DNA of 64,000 nt from Sulfurospirillum sp. UBA2217 (GTDB taxonomy: Bacteria; Campylobacterota; Campylobacteria; Campylobacterales; Sulfurospirillaceae), in NCBI GenBank assembly GCA_002328495.1, contig DCUJ01000002.1, positions 175,842 to 239,841 of the forward strand, in the 5' to 3' direction. A program made the translations under genes and the position numbers. The first letter of the stretch is position 1; each line of letters opens with the position of its first letter. Below are positions 1 through 9,398 of the stretch, piece by piece. Under the pieces are notes generated by a model, which had not been told where the DNA came from, searched no databases, and saw nothing but the letters and a program-made list of their open reading frames with translations.

Positions 1-671
1 CGCTGAACGCCGCCATCGAAGCCGCACGTGCGGGTGAGCATGGGCGTGGGTTTGCTGTTGTTGCCGATGAAGTGAGAAAGTTGGCTGAGCGCACCCAAAA
101 AGCAACGCAAGAGATTTCAATGACCATTCAAACCCTTCAACAAGAGACCAATGGTATTCATGCTAATTCCGAACGCATCAGCATCATCGCCAATAACAGT
201 GGGGAAAATGTCATTCACTTTGAAAATGCCCTCAGAGAGTTTAATACTGATGCTAATATGACCGCCGATACTTCCTATCAATTGGAAAATAAAATCTTCA
301 CCGTTCTTGCTAAAATTGACCACATCGTCTTTAAGACCAATGCTTACTCAGCTATTCTCAATGAAAAAGCGGATACTCACTTTGCAGACCATCTCACCTG
401 TCGTCTAGGAAAATGGTACAAAGAGCCTGTGGTCAAAGAGCGCTTTAGCAAAACAAAATCCTATCCTGCGCTTGAACAACCGCATAAAGCTGTTCACGAT
501 TGTGTTATGGCAAATGTGGAGCAGATTAAACATGGCTATACGATTGACAATCTTTCATTCTTTATTGATAATTTCAAAAAGATGGAAGAGTCCAGCCATC
601 TTCTCTTTGGCATACTCGATCGTATGATTCAAGATTGCGCGAATGTCCAAGACTGTAGGTCTGGTAAATAA
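1..671 (+). CDS. Methyl-accepting chemotaxis protein, 3' part only, with C-terminal CZB domain
   Basis: The gene runs in from outside the window; the reading frame is open from base 3. Its first residues are the conserved chemoreceptor signalling tip (LNAAIEAARAGEHGRGFAVV, then ADEVRKLAERTQ), which contacts CheA and CheW. A coiled coil follows. The last ~110 residues look like a chemoreceptor zinc-binding (CZB) domain: a His near HFADHLTCRLGKWY, the Cys in that motif, and later His residues (EQPHKAVHD) fit the usual HCHH zinc site. CZB domains are known to sense zinc or oxidants such as hypochlorous acid. The sensor and membrane parts are missing, so the ligand cannot be judged. The gene ends in a clear intrinsic terminator. 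Confidence 0.93.
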   Translation, partial: LNAAIEAARAGEHGRGFAVVADEVRKLAERTQKATQEISMTIQTLQQETNGIHANSERISIIANNSGENVIHFENALREFNTDANMTADTSYQLENKIFTVLAKIDHIVFKTNAYSAILNEKADTHFADHLTCRLGKWYKEPVVKERFSKTKSYPALEQPHKAVHDCVMANVEQIKHGYTIDNLSFFIDNFKKMEESSHLLFGILDRMIQDCANVQDCRSGK

Positions 672-680
672 TACTTAAAA

Positions 681-722
681 ACGCTTCGGAGGCTTACATG
701 TAGAGCCTCCGAACGTCTTTTT
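681..722 (+). terminator. Intrinsic terminator after the first chemoreceptor gene
   Basis: A 10-bp perfect stem (TTCGGAGGCT at 685-694 with AGCCTCCGAA at 704-713) is extended by ACG/CGT around one bulged base and followed by CTTTTTT. The loop carries TTACATGTAG, a variant of the palindrome repeated across the window. Confidence 0.88.
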
Positions 723-748
723 AAGCACACCTATATAAAAGGATTATC

Positions 749-2434
749 GTGAATTTATCAAAAAAAATGACCTTATTTGGTGTCGTTGTTTTTGCTCTTT
801 TAAGTATCTCTATCGTTACCAAGATGTTTTCCCTTAGTGGTATTGATGAAGAATTTAACACCTTTTCAAAAAAAGCTGTTGATGGCAAAATACTCACACT
901 TGAAATTGAAGCAGCACTCAATTATGTCAGTCGCGGTACACGCGACATTATGCTAGGTAATGACTATGCTAAAAATATGGAAGCCATCAAAAAATCCATT
1001 GATGCCATTGACAAACACTTTATAGCTCTCAAAGAGACCGTTAAAGGACTTGAGGGTGAAGCACAAAAACAAGAAGTTGTCTCTCAAGCGCAAGTTAAAA
1101 CACTGGCTTTTGTGAACGATGGTTACGAAAAAATGAAAAGTCTTGAAGGCGTGGAACGCACACCTGAAGTGTTGGCCACACTGTATCAGCAGTATAAAAA
1201 AGATGCAACGCCTTTAGCCAATGCCAGTCGTGATTATTTTGGTAAAATCCAAAAATCAAAAGATGAACTTGTTAAAACACAAACACAACGATTTGAAGCA
1301 AAAATCAAAGACCTCAAACGTACGATTGTTATTGAATCTGTCATTTTGCTGATTTTAATTATGGGTTATCTTATTTTTATTGCAAAAAGTTTAGTTTCGT
1401 CAATGGATGGCTTAAAAGAGGGACTCTTGCATTTTTTTAAATTTTTAAACCACGATGTTAGTGAAGCAAAGCCGATTCCTATTACTTCGCGTGATGAGAT
1501 TGGTCAAATGGCGGAACTCATCAATGACAATACGCGTAAAATCGAACAAAGTATCAGAGATGATGCGCTCTTTGTGGAAGAAGTGAGTCGTTTTGCCGCT
1601 CAAATAGGTGCAGGCAACATGCTTGCGACCATCGAGAAAGAAGCAAGCAGTCACAACTTACAAGATCTCAAAGTCATTCTTAGCAAAATGCAATACGACT
1701 TAGAACATACTATTGCACGAAATATTCCTATGCTTTTAGACATTTTGGAACATTACAAAAAACAAGATTTTACCAAACGCTTTCCTAGTCCTTACGCTAA
1801 AATTGCACTCAGCGTGAATGCCATGGGTGATGAAATCTGCCAAATTTTAAAAGCCTCCAAACAAAGTAGTGAGGCTCTTCAGTCAAAAGTCATTGAACTG
1901 GAAGCCCAAATGAGTAACCTCAATCAAGCAACCAAACAACAAGCCACGAGTATTGAAGAAACGGTTGTAGCCATGGAGCAAATCAACCAATCCATTACCG
2001 TCACATCACATAAAACTAAAGAAATCGTCATACAATCGACTCAAATTAAGTCTGTTATTGAGATTATCAGTGATATTGCCGATCAGACCAACCTCTTAGC
2101 ACTTAATGCCGCGATTGAAGCTGCTCGTGCTGGAGATCATGGGCGTGGTTTTGCCGTTGTCGCCGATGAAGTACGAAAGCTTGCCGAACGAACACAGCAA
2201 AGTCTTGGCGAAATCAATGCCAACATTAGTGTCCTTGTACAATCCATTGGCGACATTGAAAGCGTCGTCAGTGAACAAGCAGATGGGATTTTACACATTA
2301 CCCAAGCCTTAGGAATTATCGATACCAACACCCAGAACAATACTCTTATTGCCCAAGCCATAAGTACCATTTCCAAAGAAGTCAACGCCATGAGCTTAAC
2401 CATTTTAGAAGAAGCGTCTAAAAAGAAATTTTAA
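749..2434 (+). CDS. Methyl-accepting chemotaxis protein
   Basis: This is a 561-residue transmembrane chemoreceptor. Membrane segments lie at about residues 7-28 and 191-213, enclosing a mainly helical ~160-residue periplasmic region that suits a four-helix-bundle sensor; I cannot name its ligand. A HAMP-like linker follows, and the signalling hairpin tip (DQTNLLALNAAIEAARAG, then GRGFAVVADEVRKLAERTQ) lies at about 443-480. The start is GTG, preceded by AAAAGGATTATC, a good ribosome-binding site. TATATAAAA just upstream may be part of the promoter. It follows another chemoreceptor but is separated from it by a terminator, so it is probably transcribed alone. Unlike its neighbour it has no C-terminal CZB domain. 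Confidence 0.95.
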   Translation: MNLSKKMTLFGVVVFALLSISIVTKMFSLSGIDEEFNTFSKKAVDGKILTLEIEAALNYVSRGTRDIMLGNDYAKNMEAIKKSIDAIDKHFIALKETVKGLEGEAQKQEVVSQAQVKTLAFVNDGYEKMKSLEGVERTPEVLATLYQQYKKDATPLANASRDYFGKIQKSKDELVKTQTQRFEAKIKDLKRTIVIESVILLILIMGYLIFIAKSLVSSMDGLKEGLLHFFKFLNHDVSEAKPIPITSRDEIGQMAELINDNTRKIEQSIRDDALFVEEVSRFAAQIGAGNMLATIEKEASSHNLQDLKVILSKMQYDLEHTIARNIPMLLDILEHYKKQDFTKRFPSPYAKIALSVNAMGDEICQILKASKQSSEALQSKVIELEAQMSNLNQATKQQATSIEETVVAMEQINQSITVTSHKTKEIVIQSTQIKSVIEIISDIADQTNLLALNAAIEAARAGDHGRGFAVVADEVRKLAERTQQSLGEINANISVLVQSIGDIESVVSEQADGILHITQALGIIDTNTQNNTLIAQAISTISKEVNAMSLTILEEASKKKF

Positions 2435-2450
2435 CGCTCTGGCTTTCGTA

Positions 2451-2469
2451 AGGCCTCTGTGAGAGGTCT
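2451..2469. terminator. Short hairpin between convergent genes
   Basis: AGGCCTCT, loop GTG, AGAGGTCT forms an 8-bp stem with one G-T pair, followed by ATTTTAAA on the plus strand. It overlaps the stop codon of the minus-strand gene and probably serves as a bidirectional terminator. Confidence 0.6.
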
Positions 2470-2977
2470 ATTTTAAATTAGCCAACTTTAACACTAAATC
2501 CACTTCTCCAATGCCGATGCGCAAATCTTTTGCAATTTCGGCTTCACTTTTGCCTCTGCTAAATTGAGCAACAATCATCTTTTCGTTAGAACTAGACGTT
2601 CCCCCACTGGCTAAGCCGCTCATCTCTTTGGTACGGCTCTCCAGCCTATCAATACGCGTGGTTTGCTCTTCCTTGAAGGTCTCAATAATCTGTTCAATAT
2701 CTTGCAACGAAGTCACCATAGGAACAACGCTGTGTTGAATTTCATTTTTGGCAAGTTCAATCATACGTTTTTCAAGAGCCTTTAGATCAATGGGCTCTTT
2801 TGTTCCCATATCTTTAAGTGCTTTATTGAGCACATGATTTTGATAGTTCAACTCCTCAATGCTACGCTCATAAATAGAAAGTTTCTTGGTAATTTCAACA
2901 TCGCGGATATAGACCATCAAAAAAATGATAATGACCAATAAGGCTAATGCCCCAAAAGCTAATGTTTCAATACTCAC
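2468..2977 (-). CDS. Membrane-anchored coiled-coil protein with C-terminal helix-turn-helix-like segment
   Basis: This is a 169-residue protein that I cannot name. Residues ~5-24 form one membrane segment (ALALLVIIIFLMVYI). A long charged helical or coiled-coil region follows, then a Gly/Ser linker (SGGTSSS). The C-terminal ~35 residues (FSRGKSEAEIAKDLRIGIGE) look like a small helix-turn-helix of the kind seen in DUF6115-type proteins. The start is GTG and overlaps the end of the upstream gene by 11 nt, implying translational coupling. AGGA lies 7 nt before it. Whether the HTH-like end binds DNA is unknown; the membrane anchor makes a classic repressor role unlikely. Confidence 0.72.
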   Translation of the reverse strand: MSIETLAFGALALLVIIIFLMVYIRDVEITKKLSIYERSIEELNYQNHVLNKALKDMGTKEPIDLKALEKRMIELAKNEIQHSVVPMVTSLQDIEQIIETFKEEQTTRIDRLESRTKEMSGLASGGTSSSNEKMIVAQFSRGKSEAEIAKDLRIGIGEVDLVLKLANLK

Positions 2978-3500
2978 CCTCTTTTCCTTTCATCTGACGT
3001 ATCATAGCTCGCTCACATGCTGCCATGTAAGCACTCCAATCGCGTTTATCGTCTTCATGCATTAACACTATTTTGCCCATTTTTTCACAACGTGCTTCAA
3101 AAAATAAAGGAAGGTAACGTCTAGGAAACGTAGGCATATCGATACGAGCATAATACCTCTCTCCCGCACGCAAACGCTCTTTATCAAACATCAAATACCC
3201 ATGTCCCACAAACTCTATCAACCCAGAGTGTGCTAAAGGAATGTGTATGGGTCCAGGCTGGGTCATCTTTACACTCAAGGCATCAATTTTACGGTGTAGT
3301 TCTGCTATTAAGGTCAGAAGTACCTTATCGGTATCCTCACTCTCTTTGCGAATTTTTTCCGATTTGAGCCAAATGCTTAAAGGGTCATCATGCAGAGACA
3401 AAAGACTATTGAACTCTTTTTGAAACTCTTCAATCTCAGGAGTTCCCTCTTCAAAAGCTACATTGAGTGAAGCTTTAACCAAACGTACATTGTCCATCAT
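2967..3500 (-). CDS. PilZ-like protein of unknown function
   Basis: This is a 177-residue soluble protein. The N-terminal half is helical and charged. The C-terminal half has a beta-rich stretch (GLIEFVGHGYLMFDKERLRAGERYYARIDMPTF with PRRYLPLFFEAR after it) that resembles a degenerate PilZ domain, but I do not see the paired RxxxR and D/NxSxxG motifs, so cyclic di-GMP binding is doubtful. The start at 3500 overlaps the last base of the prenyltransferase stop codon (TAATG), and the 3' end overlaps the next gene by 11 nt. The three genes therefore form one operon. The call is an inference from fold pattern only. Confidence 0.6.
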   Translation of the reverse strand: MMDNVRLVKASLNVAFEEGTPEIEEFQKEFNSLLSLHDDPLSIWLKSEKIRKESEDTDKVLLTLIAELHRKIDALSVKMTQPGPIHIPLAHSGLIEFVGHGYLMFDKERLRAGERYYARIDMPTFPRRYLPLFFEARCEKMGKIVLMHEDDKRDWSAYMAACERAMIRQMKGKEGEY

Positions 3501-4369
3501 TATAGCCTATCCATCACGATAAAAATAAAAAAGATAATGCCTAAATACCCATTGAGTGTAAAAAAAGCACGGTCAATTTTTGTAAAATCCCTCAGTACAA
3601 TCCGATGCTCCCAAGCCAAAATAAAAGCCGATACGGCAACGCCAAGATAGGCAATCCACCCCAAAGAGGCACTGAGTGCAAATAAAAACCAAAAAAGAAC
3701 GGTTTGTGCATGAAAAATGCGTGAGATAAAAAGCGTTGCCTCTTTTCCAAATTGGGAAGGAATAGAGAAAAGTCCATTTTGGGTATCGTACTCCATATCT
3801 TGTAGAGAGTAGAGCAAATCAAATCCAGCCACCCAAAAGACAACTCCCAAGGAGAGCAACACTGCCCATAAAGGAATGGCTTCTAAAACAGCCACAACCC
3901 CAGCAATAGGGGCAAGTCCCAAGGAAAGTCCTAAGACCAAATGTGCATAAGGCGAAAAACGTTTAAATAAGGAATAGCCACCAAGGATGATAAGAATCGG
4001 AAGAGAGAGTGAAAACGCCAAAGGATTAATCGCATAGGCAACACCAATAAATATAAGTGCATTGAGTACAATAAAAAGCTGCATATTAAGCATACCTATG
4101 CGACCATCCACACTCGGACGATTGGCGGTACGAGGGTTGTTTTTATCAATATCACGATCAGCATAGCGATTGAATCCCATAGCAAAATTGCGAGCACTTA
4201 TAGCAGCCAAAAGCCCTAAAATTAGAAGTTTAAATCCAAACCAGACGCTCTCATTGAGCTCTTTAGAAGCCACAACCATCGCGATAAAAATAAAGGGGAG
4301 CGAAAAAATAGAGTGTTTAAACATAATCAGTTCATTAATATCTTTTAGTCTGTTCCAAAACGATTGCAC
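3500..4369 (-). CDS. mqnP: UbiA-family polyprenyltransferase, probably menaquinone pathway (MqnP)
   Basis: This is a 289-residue integral membrane enzyme of the UbiA superfamily with about eight membrane segments. Both Asp-rich prenyl-diphosphate/Mg sites are visible: NRYADRDIDKNNPRTANRP at about residues 66-84 and DLLYSLQDMEYDTQNG at about 184-199. In Campylobacterota, menaquinone is made by the futalosine route, and the UbiA-like MqnP attaches the prenyl tail to the naphthoate precursor. That role is inferred here from the lineage. A ubiquinone-type UbiA has the same motifs, but ubiquinone is not expected. It is the first gene of a three-gene minus-strand operon and is divergent from miaA. 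Confidence 0.82.
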   Translation of the reverse strand: MQSFWNRLKDINELIMFKHSIFSLPFIFIAMVVASKELNESVWFGFKLLILGLLAAISARNFAMGFNRYADRDIDKNNPRTANRPSVDGRIGMLNMQLFIVLNALIFIGVAYAINPLAFSLSLPILIILGGYSLFKRFSPYAHLVLGLSLGLAPIAGVVAVLEAIPLWAVLLSLGVVFWVAGFDLLYSLQDMEYDTQNGLFSIPSQFGKEATLFISRIFHAQTVLFWFLFALSASLGWIAYLGVAVSAFILAWEHRIVLRDFTKIDRAFFTLNGYLGIIFFIFIVMDRL

Positions 4370-4425
4370 ACAATGCCTTTAAAAGTAAGATGGAATGATT
4401 TTACAACAAAACCCTTTAAAAGTGT

Positions 4426-4431
4426 TATAAT
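4426..4431 (+). promoter_or_regulatory. Probable miaA -10 box
   Basis: A perfect TATAAT lies 25 nt before the miaA GTG start, with no convincing -35 box. The 86-nt gap separates miaA from the divergent prenyltransferase gene. Confidence 0.6.
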
Positions 4432-4455
4432 TGCCCGAAAAAAGGAACTCTTAGG

Positions 4456-5361
4456 GTGAAAACTCTTGCTATTTTGGGACCCACAGCATCAGGAAAAACG
4501 GCTCTTTCTATCGAAATTGCACAAAAATTTGGTGCGTATATTCTCTCCCTAGACTCCCTTAGCATTTACCGTGAAATTGATATCGCCTCCGCCAAACCCA
4601 CCCTTCAAGAACGTTGTGGTATTCCTCATTTTGGCATAGATGTTCTAAGCCCTAAAGAAGCCTTTAATGTCACCATGTTTTTTGAACTCTATGCTCATGC
4701 TAAACGTCTCGCAGAAGAAGACCATCGCCATTTGATTATCGTAGGAGGCACAGGGTTTTATTTGAAATCAATGATGGAAGGCTTAAGCACAAAGCCTGAA
4801 ATTTCTTTACATGTAAGAGAAGAAATTCACTCAAAACTCACCAACCTTGAAACATGTTATACCCTTATGCAAGAGGAAGACCCCTCTTTTGCGGGTAAAA
4901 TCTCCCCAAGTGATCGTTATCGTATTGAAAAATGGCTTGAGATTTTTTTATCAACAGGTATGAAGCCCTCTTCTTACCAAGAAACTACAAAAACTTCCCC
5001 AGTGCTTGCATCTATTCCTCTATTTGAAATCGATACACCCAAAAATGAACTCACTTCACGTGTTGCCTTGAGAACACGTTTGATGATAAAGCAAGGCTTA
5101 ATGGATGAAGTTTTTAGGCTTGAAAAAAATTACACACGAACACCCCATTGTATGAAAGCCATTGGGATTAAAGAAGTTTTAGATTATTTTGATGGTATAC
5201 ATTCCTTGCAAAGTCTTGAAGAAAAAATTACAATCAACACCTTACACCTTGCTAAACGCCAACGTACGTTTAACGCATCCCAATTTCCACCCCACCCTAA
5301 ACTAGAACGCGACCCTCTTAAAATGCTGATTGAGAAAGAATTAGGCTTCGCATCAACCTAA
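4456..5361 (+). CDS. miaA: tRNA dimethylallyltransferase MiaA
   Basis: This 301-residue enzyme transfers a dimethylallyl group to A37 of tRNAs that read codons starting with U. The N-terminal P-loop GPTASGKTALSIEIA (residues 7-21) is the MiaA signature. It is followed by the substrate-binding DSLSIYREIDIASAKPT (MiaA normally has DSMQVYRGMDIGTAKP) and IVGGTGFYLKSMMEGL. The C-terminus has AIGIKEVLDYFDG and the AKRQRTFNASQF region. Length is normal for the family. The start is GTG with AAAGGAACTCTTAGG upstream. The Leu-His-Val at position ~118 is encoded by a TTACATGTAA palindrome. It is convergent with the TPR gene downstream. Confidence 0.97.
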   Translation: MKTLAILGPTASGKTALSIEIAQKFGAYILSLDSLSIYREIDIASAKPTLQERCGIPHFGIDVLSPKEAFNVTMFFELYAHAKRLAEEDHRHLIIVGGTGFYLKSMMEGLSTKPEISLHVREEIHSKLTNLETCYTLMQEEDPSFAGKISPSDRYRIEKWLEIFLSTGMKPSSYQETTKTSPVLASIPLFEIDTPKNELTSRVALRTRLMIKQGLMDEVFRLEKNYTRTPHCMKAIGIKEVLDYFDGIHSLQSLEEKITINTLHLAKRQRTFNASQFPPHPKLERDPLKMLIEKELGFAST

Positions 5362-5375
5362 AGAGAAACCCTGTA

Positions 5376-7766
5376 TTAAAACAGCTTTAAATTCTCTTCA
5401 CAAATGGTTTTCCATGAACTCGTTTCATTAATATCAACACACTGTTGGAAATACTCTTTTGCTTTTGTCTCCTCTTTGAGCTTTAGGCTAAGCTCCCCTG
5501 CTATGTATAAACGCCTAATGCTATCACTTGGAGTCAGGACGTGGGTATTCATGCCTAAGATTGTGTCCAATGCCTCACGTTCTTTGCCTAAACGTTTGAG
5601 TGCTTCACTGTAATTAAACTCAATGAGCGGTGAAAGAGGTGTTGATTTGAACTGTTTTTGAAGTCCAATAATTTTTTGAGCATAACTGACCAAAGTTAAA
5701 TCATTTTTTGTCTCAGATGCCATTTTAACAATCTCATTATAAACATCAATCATACTAAATTCTTTAGGATACTTTTCATGCCCTAGTTCTGCTAAAGTGT
5801 GCATCTCATCACGTTTTTTTAGGCGAGCATGTGCAAAAAAGAGATCTTTAAATGTTTCAAACGTCATGGATGTCTTCAGCCGTTTTTCTAAGGTTAGCAA
5901 ATCTTCTTTAAATCCAATCGCCTCGTCATATTTTCCCATTTTAAACAGCACACTTACCTCACGCTGTGCCCAGACAAAACGATCTTCCAATCGTGCATCC
6001 TTAAAATGACCACGAGAAATCTCCTGCGCGCGCTCAAAGCGAGAAAGGCGCATGAAGCAGTTAAAGAGTTTTTCTTCATACTGAGGCTCTTCAATCTGTA
6101 CTTTATAGGTCTCAATCAGCGTGATAACCTTCGAACATTCATCGTTTTGTAACGCGCGTATCGCAAGTGCCTTTGCTGCCTCATAAATAAGTGATTCTGG
6201 TTTTGCATCCAAGGTGTCTGCTACTTTCAGCAATGCCTCTTCAAGGGCTAGGAGGTCTTCATATTTTTCCTGTTTGAGCAACAATTTTGCTTTTTCAATC
6301 AATGCTTTTTCACCAATGGCATTCGAGTATTTTTCAATGAGTGTATCGTAGTATTGCGCTAAAAGGGTTTCGTTATTTTCCGTGCGTTTAAAGAAGAGTT
6401 CATCCAAGCGCTCTTTGACCTCTTCTTGAAACTCACCGCCATTATTATACTCAGCCAAATATTCCTGATAACGTGCATATGCCTCTTCAATATTACCCGC
6501 TTTTGCATGCCAATCACCGCTTTCTTTTAAAAGAGATTCCCTTTGTTCATCACTCTTTGGGGTATTTTTAAGAAGTAAATCTGAAATTTTAGCCGCAATA
6601 TCATACAACTTGTGATTGTATAAGCGTTTGGCTAAGGCATAACTTTCTTCTTTGTTTTTCAATAAAAAAGCAGCATTGACATTAAGAACTTTAAGCAAAT
6701 AGGCTTTAGCTTCCTCAATTTTGCCAGCATCCATCTCATAATCACTCAAACGAATGGCAGCTTCGGAGGCAATATCAAGATCTTGAACACTGTAAAGTAC
6801 ATCCAAATAGAGCTTCATTGCTTTGTCTTTCTCTTTTTTAGCAAATAAGTGATCGGCAAAAATTAAAATAGCTTTTTTTGTAAAAGGGCTTTGCGTATGC
6901 TCACTAACTAAAATATCCATAAAATAGTTTGCATCGGCTTTTGCACCTTCTTTCAGGTACCATTTTGCCATAACCATAAACACTTCAGGGATGTTTTCAT
7001 CACTGGCAAACTCTTTGGTCCATTTTTTTGCCAAAGCGATAATAGCCGTTTCGTCAAATGCGGGGTTGCTTATACTTTCCTCATTGTGCATTAAAAGCTT
7101 ATCCATAGCTCGAATCGAATAGAGTTCGATTTCGCTGCGAAAAATAGAATGCGGATAATTAGAGAGTACTTTTTGTGCATCCGTAATTACGCTTTCATAT
7201 GCTTCTTTTTCATATTGTCGCTTGATGTCTAAATACAGTCCTATATCTTTACTTTGGGCATATGAAATGGGCGCGCCATTAAGATCTAGTGCGCCAATGT
7301 ACGGTTTGAGTTTTTTTTCAAAGACAATGGGAAAGTCCAAGCCCTCATGCACTTTTTTTTCAGGGTATAAGGGGGCAACTTGTAAAACAATAATCCAATG
7401 CGTGTAACGTTTTTCTAGAGGCTTTTCTAATATCTTCACGGTCTCGTATAACGTATCTTCTACTGGTTTTAGCTCTGAACCCACTTTTGGCTCAACGGCA
7501 ATGTAAAAAATACCCTCTTTTTCATAAAAAGAGAGTTCAGCAAACTTCATTTTTTTAGGCTCAATTGGCTTATCAAAAGGGTGTTCTATTTTACATAAAT
7601 AGCGTTTTTTATCAAAAGCGTCAGGAATCATTTCACACACAAAAGGTTTTGTATCGCTGATATGCAAAATAGCATAAGGGATGTTGTTTGTTTTTCCACT
7701 GTTTAACACAATGTTAAGAGCAAACAATGGTGCCAAAAAGAAGAGAAGGGTTATCAGTACTTTCAT
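5376..7766 (-). CDS. Large exported TPR-repeat protein
   Basis: Starting at the ATG at 7766, this is a 796-residue protein with a clean signal peptide (MKVLITLLFFLAPLFALN). An ATG 33 nt upstream would put a charged tail before the signal sequence, so I reject it. The first ~180 residues have beta-rich character. The rest is helical with many tetratricopeptide-like pairs, for example AYARYQEYLAEYNNGGEF and AKEYFQQCVDINE near the end. Such proteins act as periplasmic scaffolds, but the partner is unknown. Similar long TPR proteins occur across Campylobacterota without assigned function. It stands alone between miaA (convergent) and the end of the nuo operon. Confidence 0.8.
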   Translation of the reverse strand: MKVLITLLFFLAPLFALNIVLNSGKTNNIPYAILHISDTKPFVCEMIPDAFDKKRYLCKIEHPFDKPIEPKKMKFAELSFYEKEGIFYIAVEPKVGSELKPVEDTLYETVKILEKPLEKRYTHWIIVLQVAPLYPEKKVHEGLDFPIVFEKKLKPYIGALDLNGAPISYAQSKDIGLYLDIKRQYEKEAYESVITDAQKVLSNYPHSIFRSEIELYSIRAMDKLLMHNEESISNPAFDETAIIALAKKWTKEFASDENIPEVFMVMAKWYLKEGAKADANYFMDILVSEHTQSPFTKKAILIFADHLFAKKEKDKAMKLYLDVLYSVQDLDIASEAAIRLSDYEMDAGKIEEAKAYLLKVLNVNAAFLLKNKEESYALAKRLYNHKLYDIAAKISDLLLKNTPKSDEQRESLLKESGDWHAKAGNIEEAYARYQEYLAEYNNGGEFQEEVKERLDELFFKRTENNETLLAQYYDTLIEKYSNAIGEKALIEKAKLLLKQEKYEDLLALEEALLKVADTLDAKPESLIYEAAKALAIRALQNDECSKVITLIETYKVQIEEPQYEEKLFNCFMRLSRFERAQEISRGHFKDARLEDRFVWAQREVSVLFKMGKYDEAIGFKEDLLTLEKRLKTSMTFETFKDLFFAHARLKKRDEMHTLAELGHEKYPKEFSMIDVYNEIVKMASETKNDLTLVSYAQKIIGLQKQFKSTPLSPLIEFNYSEALKRLGKEREALDTILGMNTHVLTPSDSIRRLYIAGELSLKLKEETKAKEYFQQCVDINETSSWKTICEENLKLF

Positions 7767-7855
7767 TAGCTCATTATAGCAAAAATAGACTTCTTTCATA
7801 ACCCTTGGAAAGAATAAGAGTGTGTCAAGTTTTTCAATGCGTTATCAAAGAAGGT

Positions 7856-7900
7856 GAAGGGGTTAGCGAAACCCCTTCATTAAAATTCTTGCAATTTTAA
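7856..7900 (-). terminator. Terminator region at the end of the nuo operon
   Basis: Two hairpins follow nuoN. TTAAAATT/AATTTTAA spans about 7880-7900, then GAAGGGGTT, loop AGCGA, AACCCCTTC (7856-7878). On the minus strand the second stem is followed by a T-rich stretch (ACCTTCTTTG). The GC-rich second stem is the likelier terminator. Confidence 0.68.
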
Positions 7901-7910
7901 TGACTCTCTT

Positions 7911-9398
7911 CTAAAATCCGCTGGATGAAACGTATTTAGTAATAACGTTCAGCAAGGGTTCCACAAAAAGAATGGAAAAAATAGTCACCATAGCAGCAAA
8001 GCCTATGATAACCTTAAGTGGTGTCGAAGCGTTCGTTGTAAAAAGAGTGGCATCATCCGTTGTTGGCTCTTTTAAAAACATATACACCACAAGCTTCATA
8101 TAATAATATACCGCAATAGCACTGTTAAGTACAATGATGAGTGCTAAAAAGATGTATTCACTGTTAATAGCCGCACTTAAAAGGTACAATTTCCCCCAAA
8201 AAACAGAAAAAGGTGGCATTCCTGCAAGTGCGAACATGAACACACCCATAATTGTTGCAGTCATTGGCATAATCTTAATCATGCCTGAAAATTTTGAGAA
8301 AGGATGTTGGTAGCGCTCATCCCATAAATTTTTACGGTGCCTAACAATCCACAACATCGTAAATGCTCCTAAATTTGTAAACATAAACAAGGTCCAGTAT
8401 AAGAATAGTGCCGTATTGGCTTGTGTTGTGCCTATCATGATAGCAGCCATCATGGAGCCTGCGTGGGAAATCGAACTAAATGCTAACATACGTTTCACAT
8501 CTTCTTGAACAAGAGCTGTGATGTTAGCAAGTGTCATCGTAAGCACCACTAACGCATATAAAATGTCTTCGACCCACGTGACACCTGAGAGAACAAGCAT
8601 CTCAAACAAACGCATGGCAACCACAAAGCCTGCAATTTTCGGAACCACAGACATGTAGCCCGCCAATGGTGCTGAGCTTCCCTCATATACATCGGGGGTC
8701 CAAGTATGTGAAGGCACCAATGAGAGTTTAAACCCAAGAGCTCCTAACATGAAGACCGTCGCGGCTAATACCCCTAAGAGAGGTTCAAACTGACGCTCTA
8801 CCAATACGCGCTCAATTTCGTAAATTTCCACACTGCCTGTCATTGCATAAAAAATAAGAGCAGAGAGGGTATAAAAACCAGCTGCAAGAGCTCCCATGGT
8901 GAAATATTTGATAGCAGCTTCAAAGGCTTTCATACGATTGTGCATTGCAATAAGCGTGTACAACGATAAACTCGCCGTCTCAAGTCCAATAAAAATCAGA
9001 ATTAAATTATCACTCACCACCATACACTGAAAGCCTACAATCATAAACATAAACAGTGCGTAAAACTCTGCCATTTCAAATTCTCTAAAATGGCGATGGC
9101 TTAGAGAAAGTGGAACAAAGAAGGCAGAGGCCACAAGAATAATGACTTGGGCAATGATAGCAATGCCATCCACCAATAAGACATCAAAAAAGCCCCTTAC
9201 AGGACCATTGTATCCGATCACCGCACCCAAATCTAAGATAATAAATAAGACCGTTATCATCGTAAAAAAGCTTCGATTGAGCCCTTTGACAACCAAGTCC
9301 GCCACAAGCAACGCCAAAGCCCCAATCACTAAAATAGCCATCGGGAGAAGGGCTGGTAAATTGAGGGAAGCTATATTAATTGAGATTGGCTCTAACAT
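7911..9398 (-). CDS. nuoN: NADH-quinone oxidoreductase-type complex I subunit N
   Basis: NuoN is one of three antiporter-like membrane subunits that carry proton channels in the complex I arm. The 495-residue polytopic protein has the expected ~14 membrane helices. It carries the conserved LALAGMPPFSVFWGKLYLL region in the second half and a Lys/His-containing channel core (FKLSLVPSHTWTPDVYEG). It is the last gene of the nuo operon: its start overlaps the nuoM stop by one base and two hairpins follow. Length and gene order match the standard nuoA-N arrangement. Confidence 0.97.
   Translation of the reverse strand: MLEPISINIASLNLPALLPMAILVIGALALLVADLVVKGLNRSFFTMITVLFIILDLGAVIGYNGPVRGFFDVLLVDGIAIIAQVIILVASAFFVPLSLSHRHFREFEMAEFYALFMFMIVGFQCMVVSDNLILIFIGLETASLSLYTLIAMHNRMKAFEAAIKYFTMGALAAGFYTLSALIFYAMTGSVEIYEIERVLVERQFEPLLGVLAATVFMLGALGFKLSLVPSHTWTPDVYEGSSAPLAGYMSVVPKIAGFVVAMRLFEMLVLSGVTWVEDILYALVVLTMTLANITALVQEDVKRMLAFSSISHAGSMMAAIMIGTTQANTALFLYWTLFMFTNLGAFTMLWIVRHRKNLWDERYQHPFSKFSGMIKIMPMTATIMGVFMFALAGMPPFSVFWGKLYLLSAAINSEYIFLALIIVLNSAIAVYYYMKLVVYMFLKEPTTDDATLFTTNASTPLKVIIGFAAMVTIFSILFVEPLLNVITKYVSSSGF

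Noticed and set aside
2000..2200. Repeat between the three chemoreceptor genes
   Set aside because: The near-identical segments at about 1-100, 2090-2200 and 49970-50090 encode the conserved signalling tip and reflect protein conservation, not a DNA repeat.
2967..3500. Calling this a cyclic di-GMP receptor
   Set aside because: The PilZ-like pattern lacks the paired RxxxR and D/NxSxxG motifs that the protein at 33915 shows.
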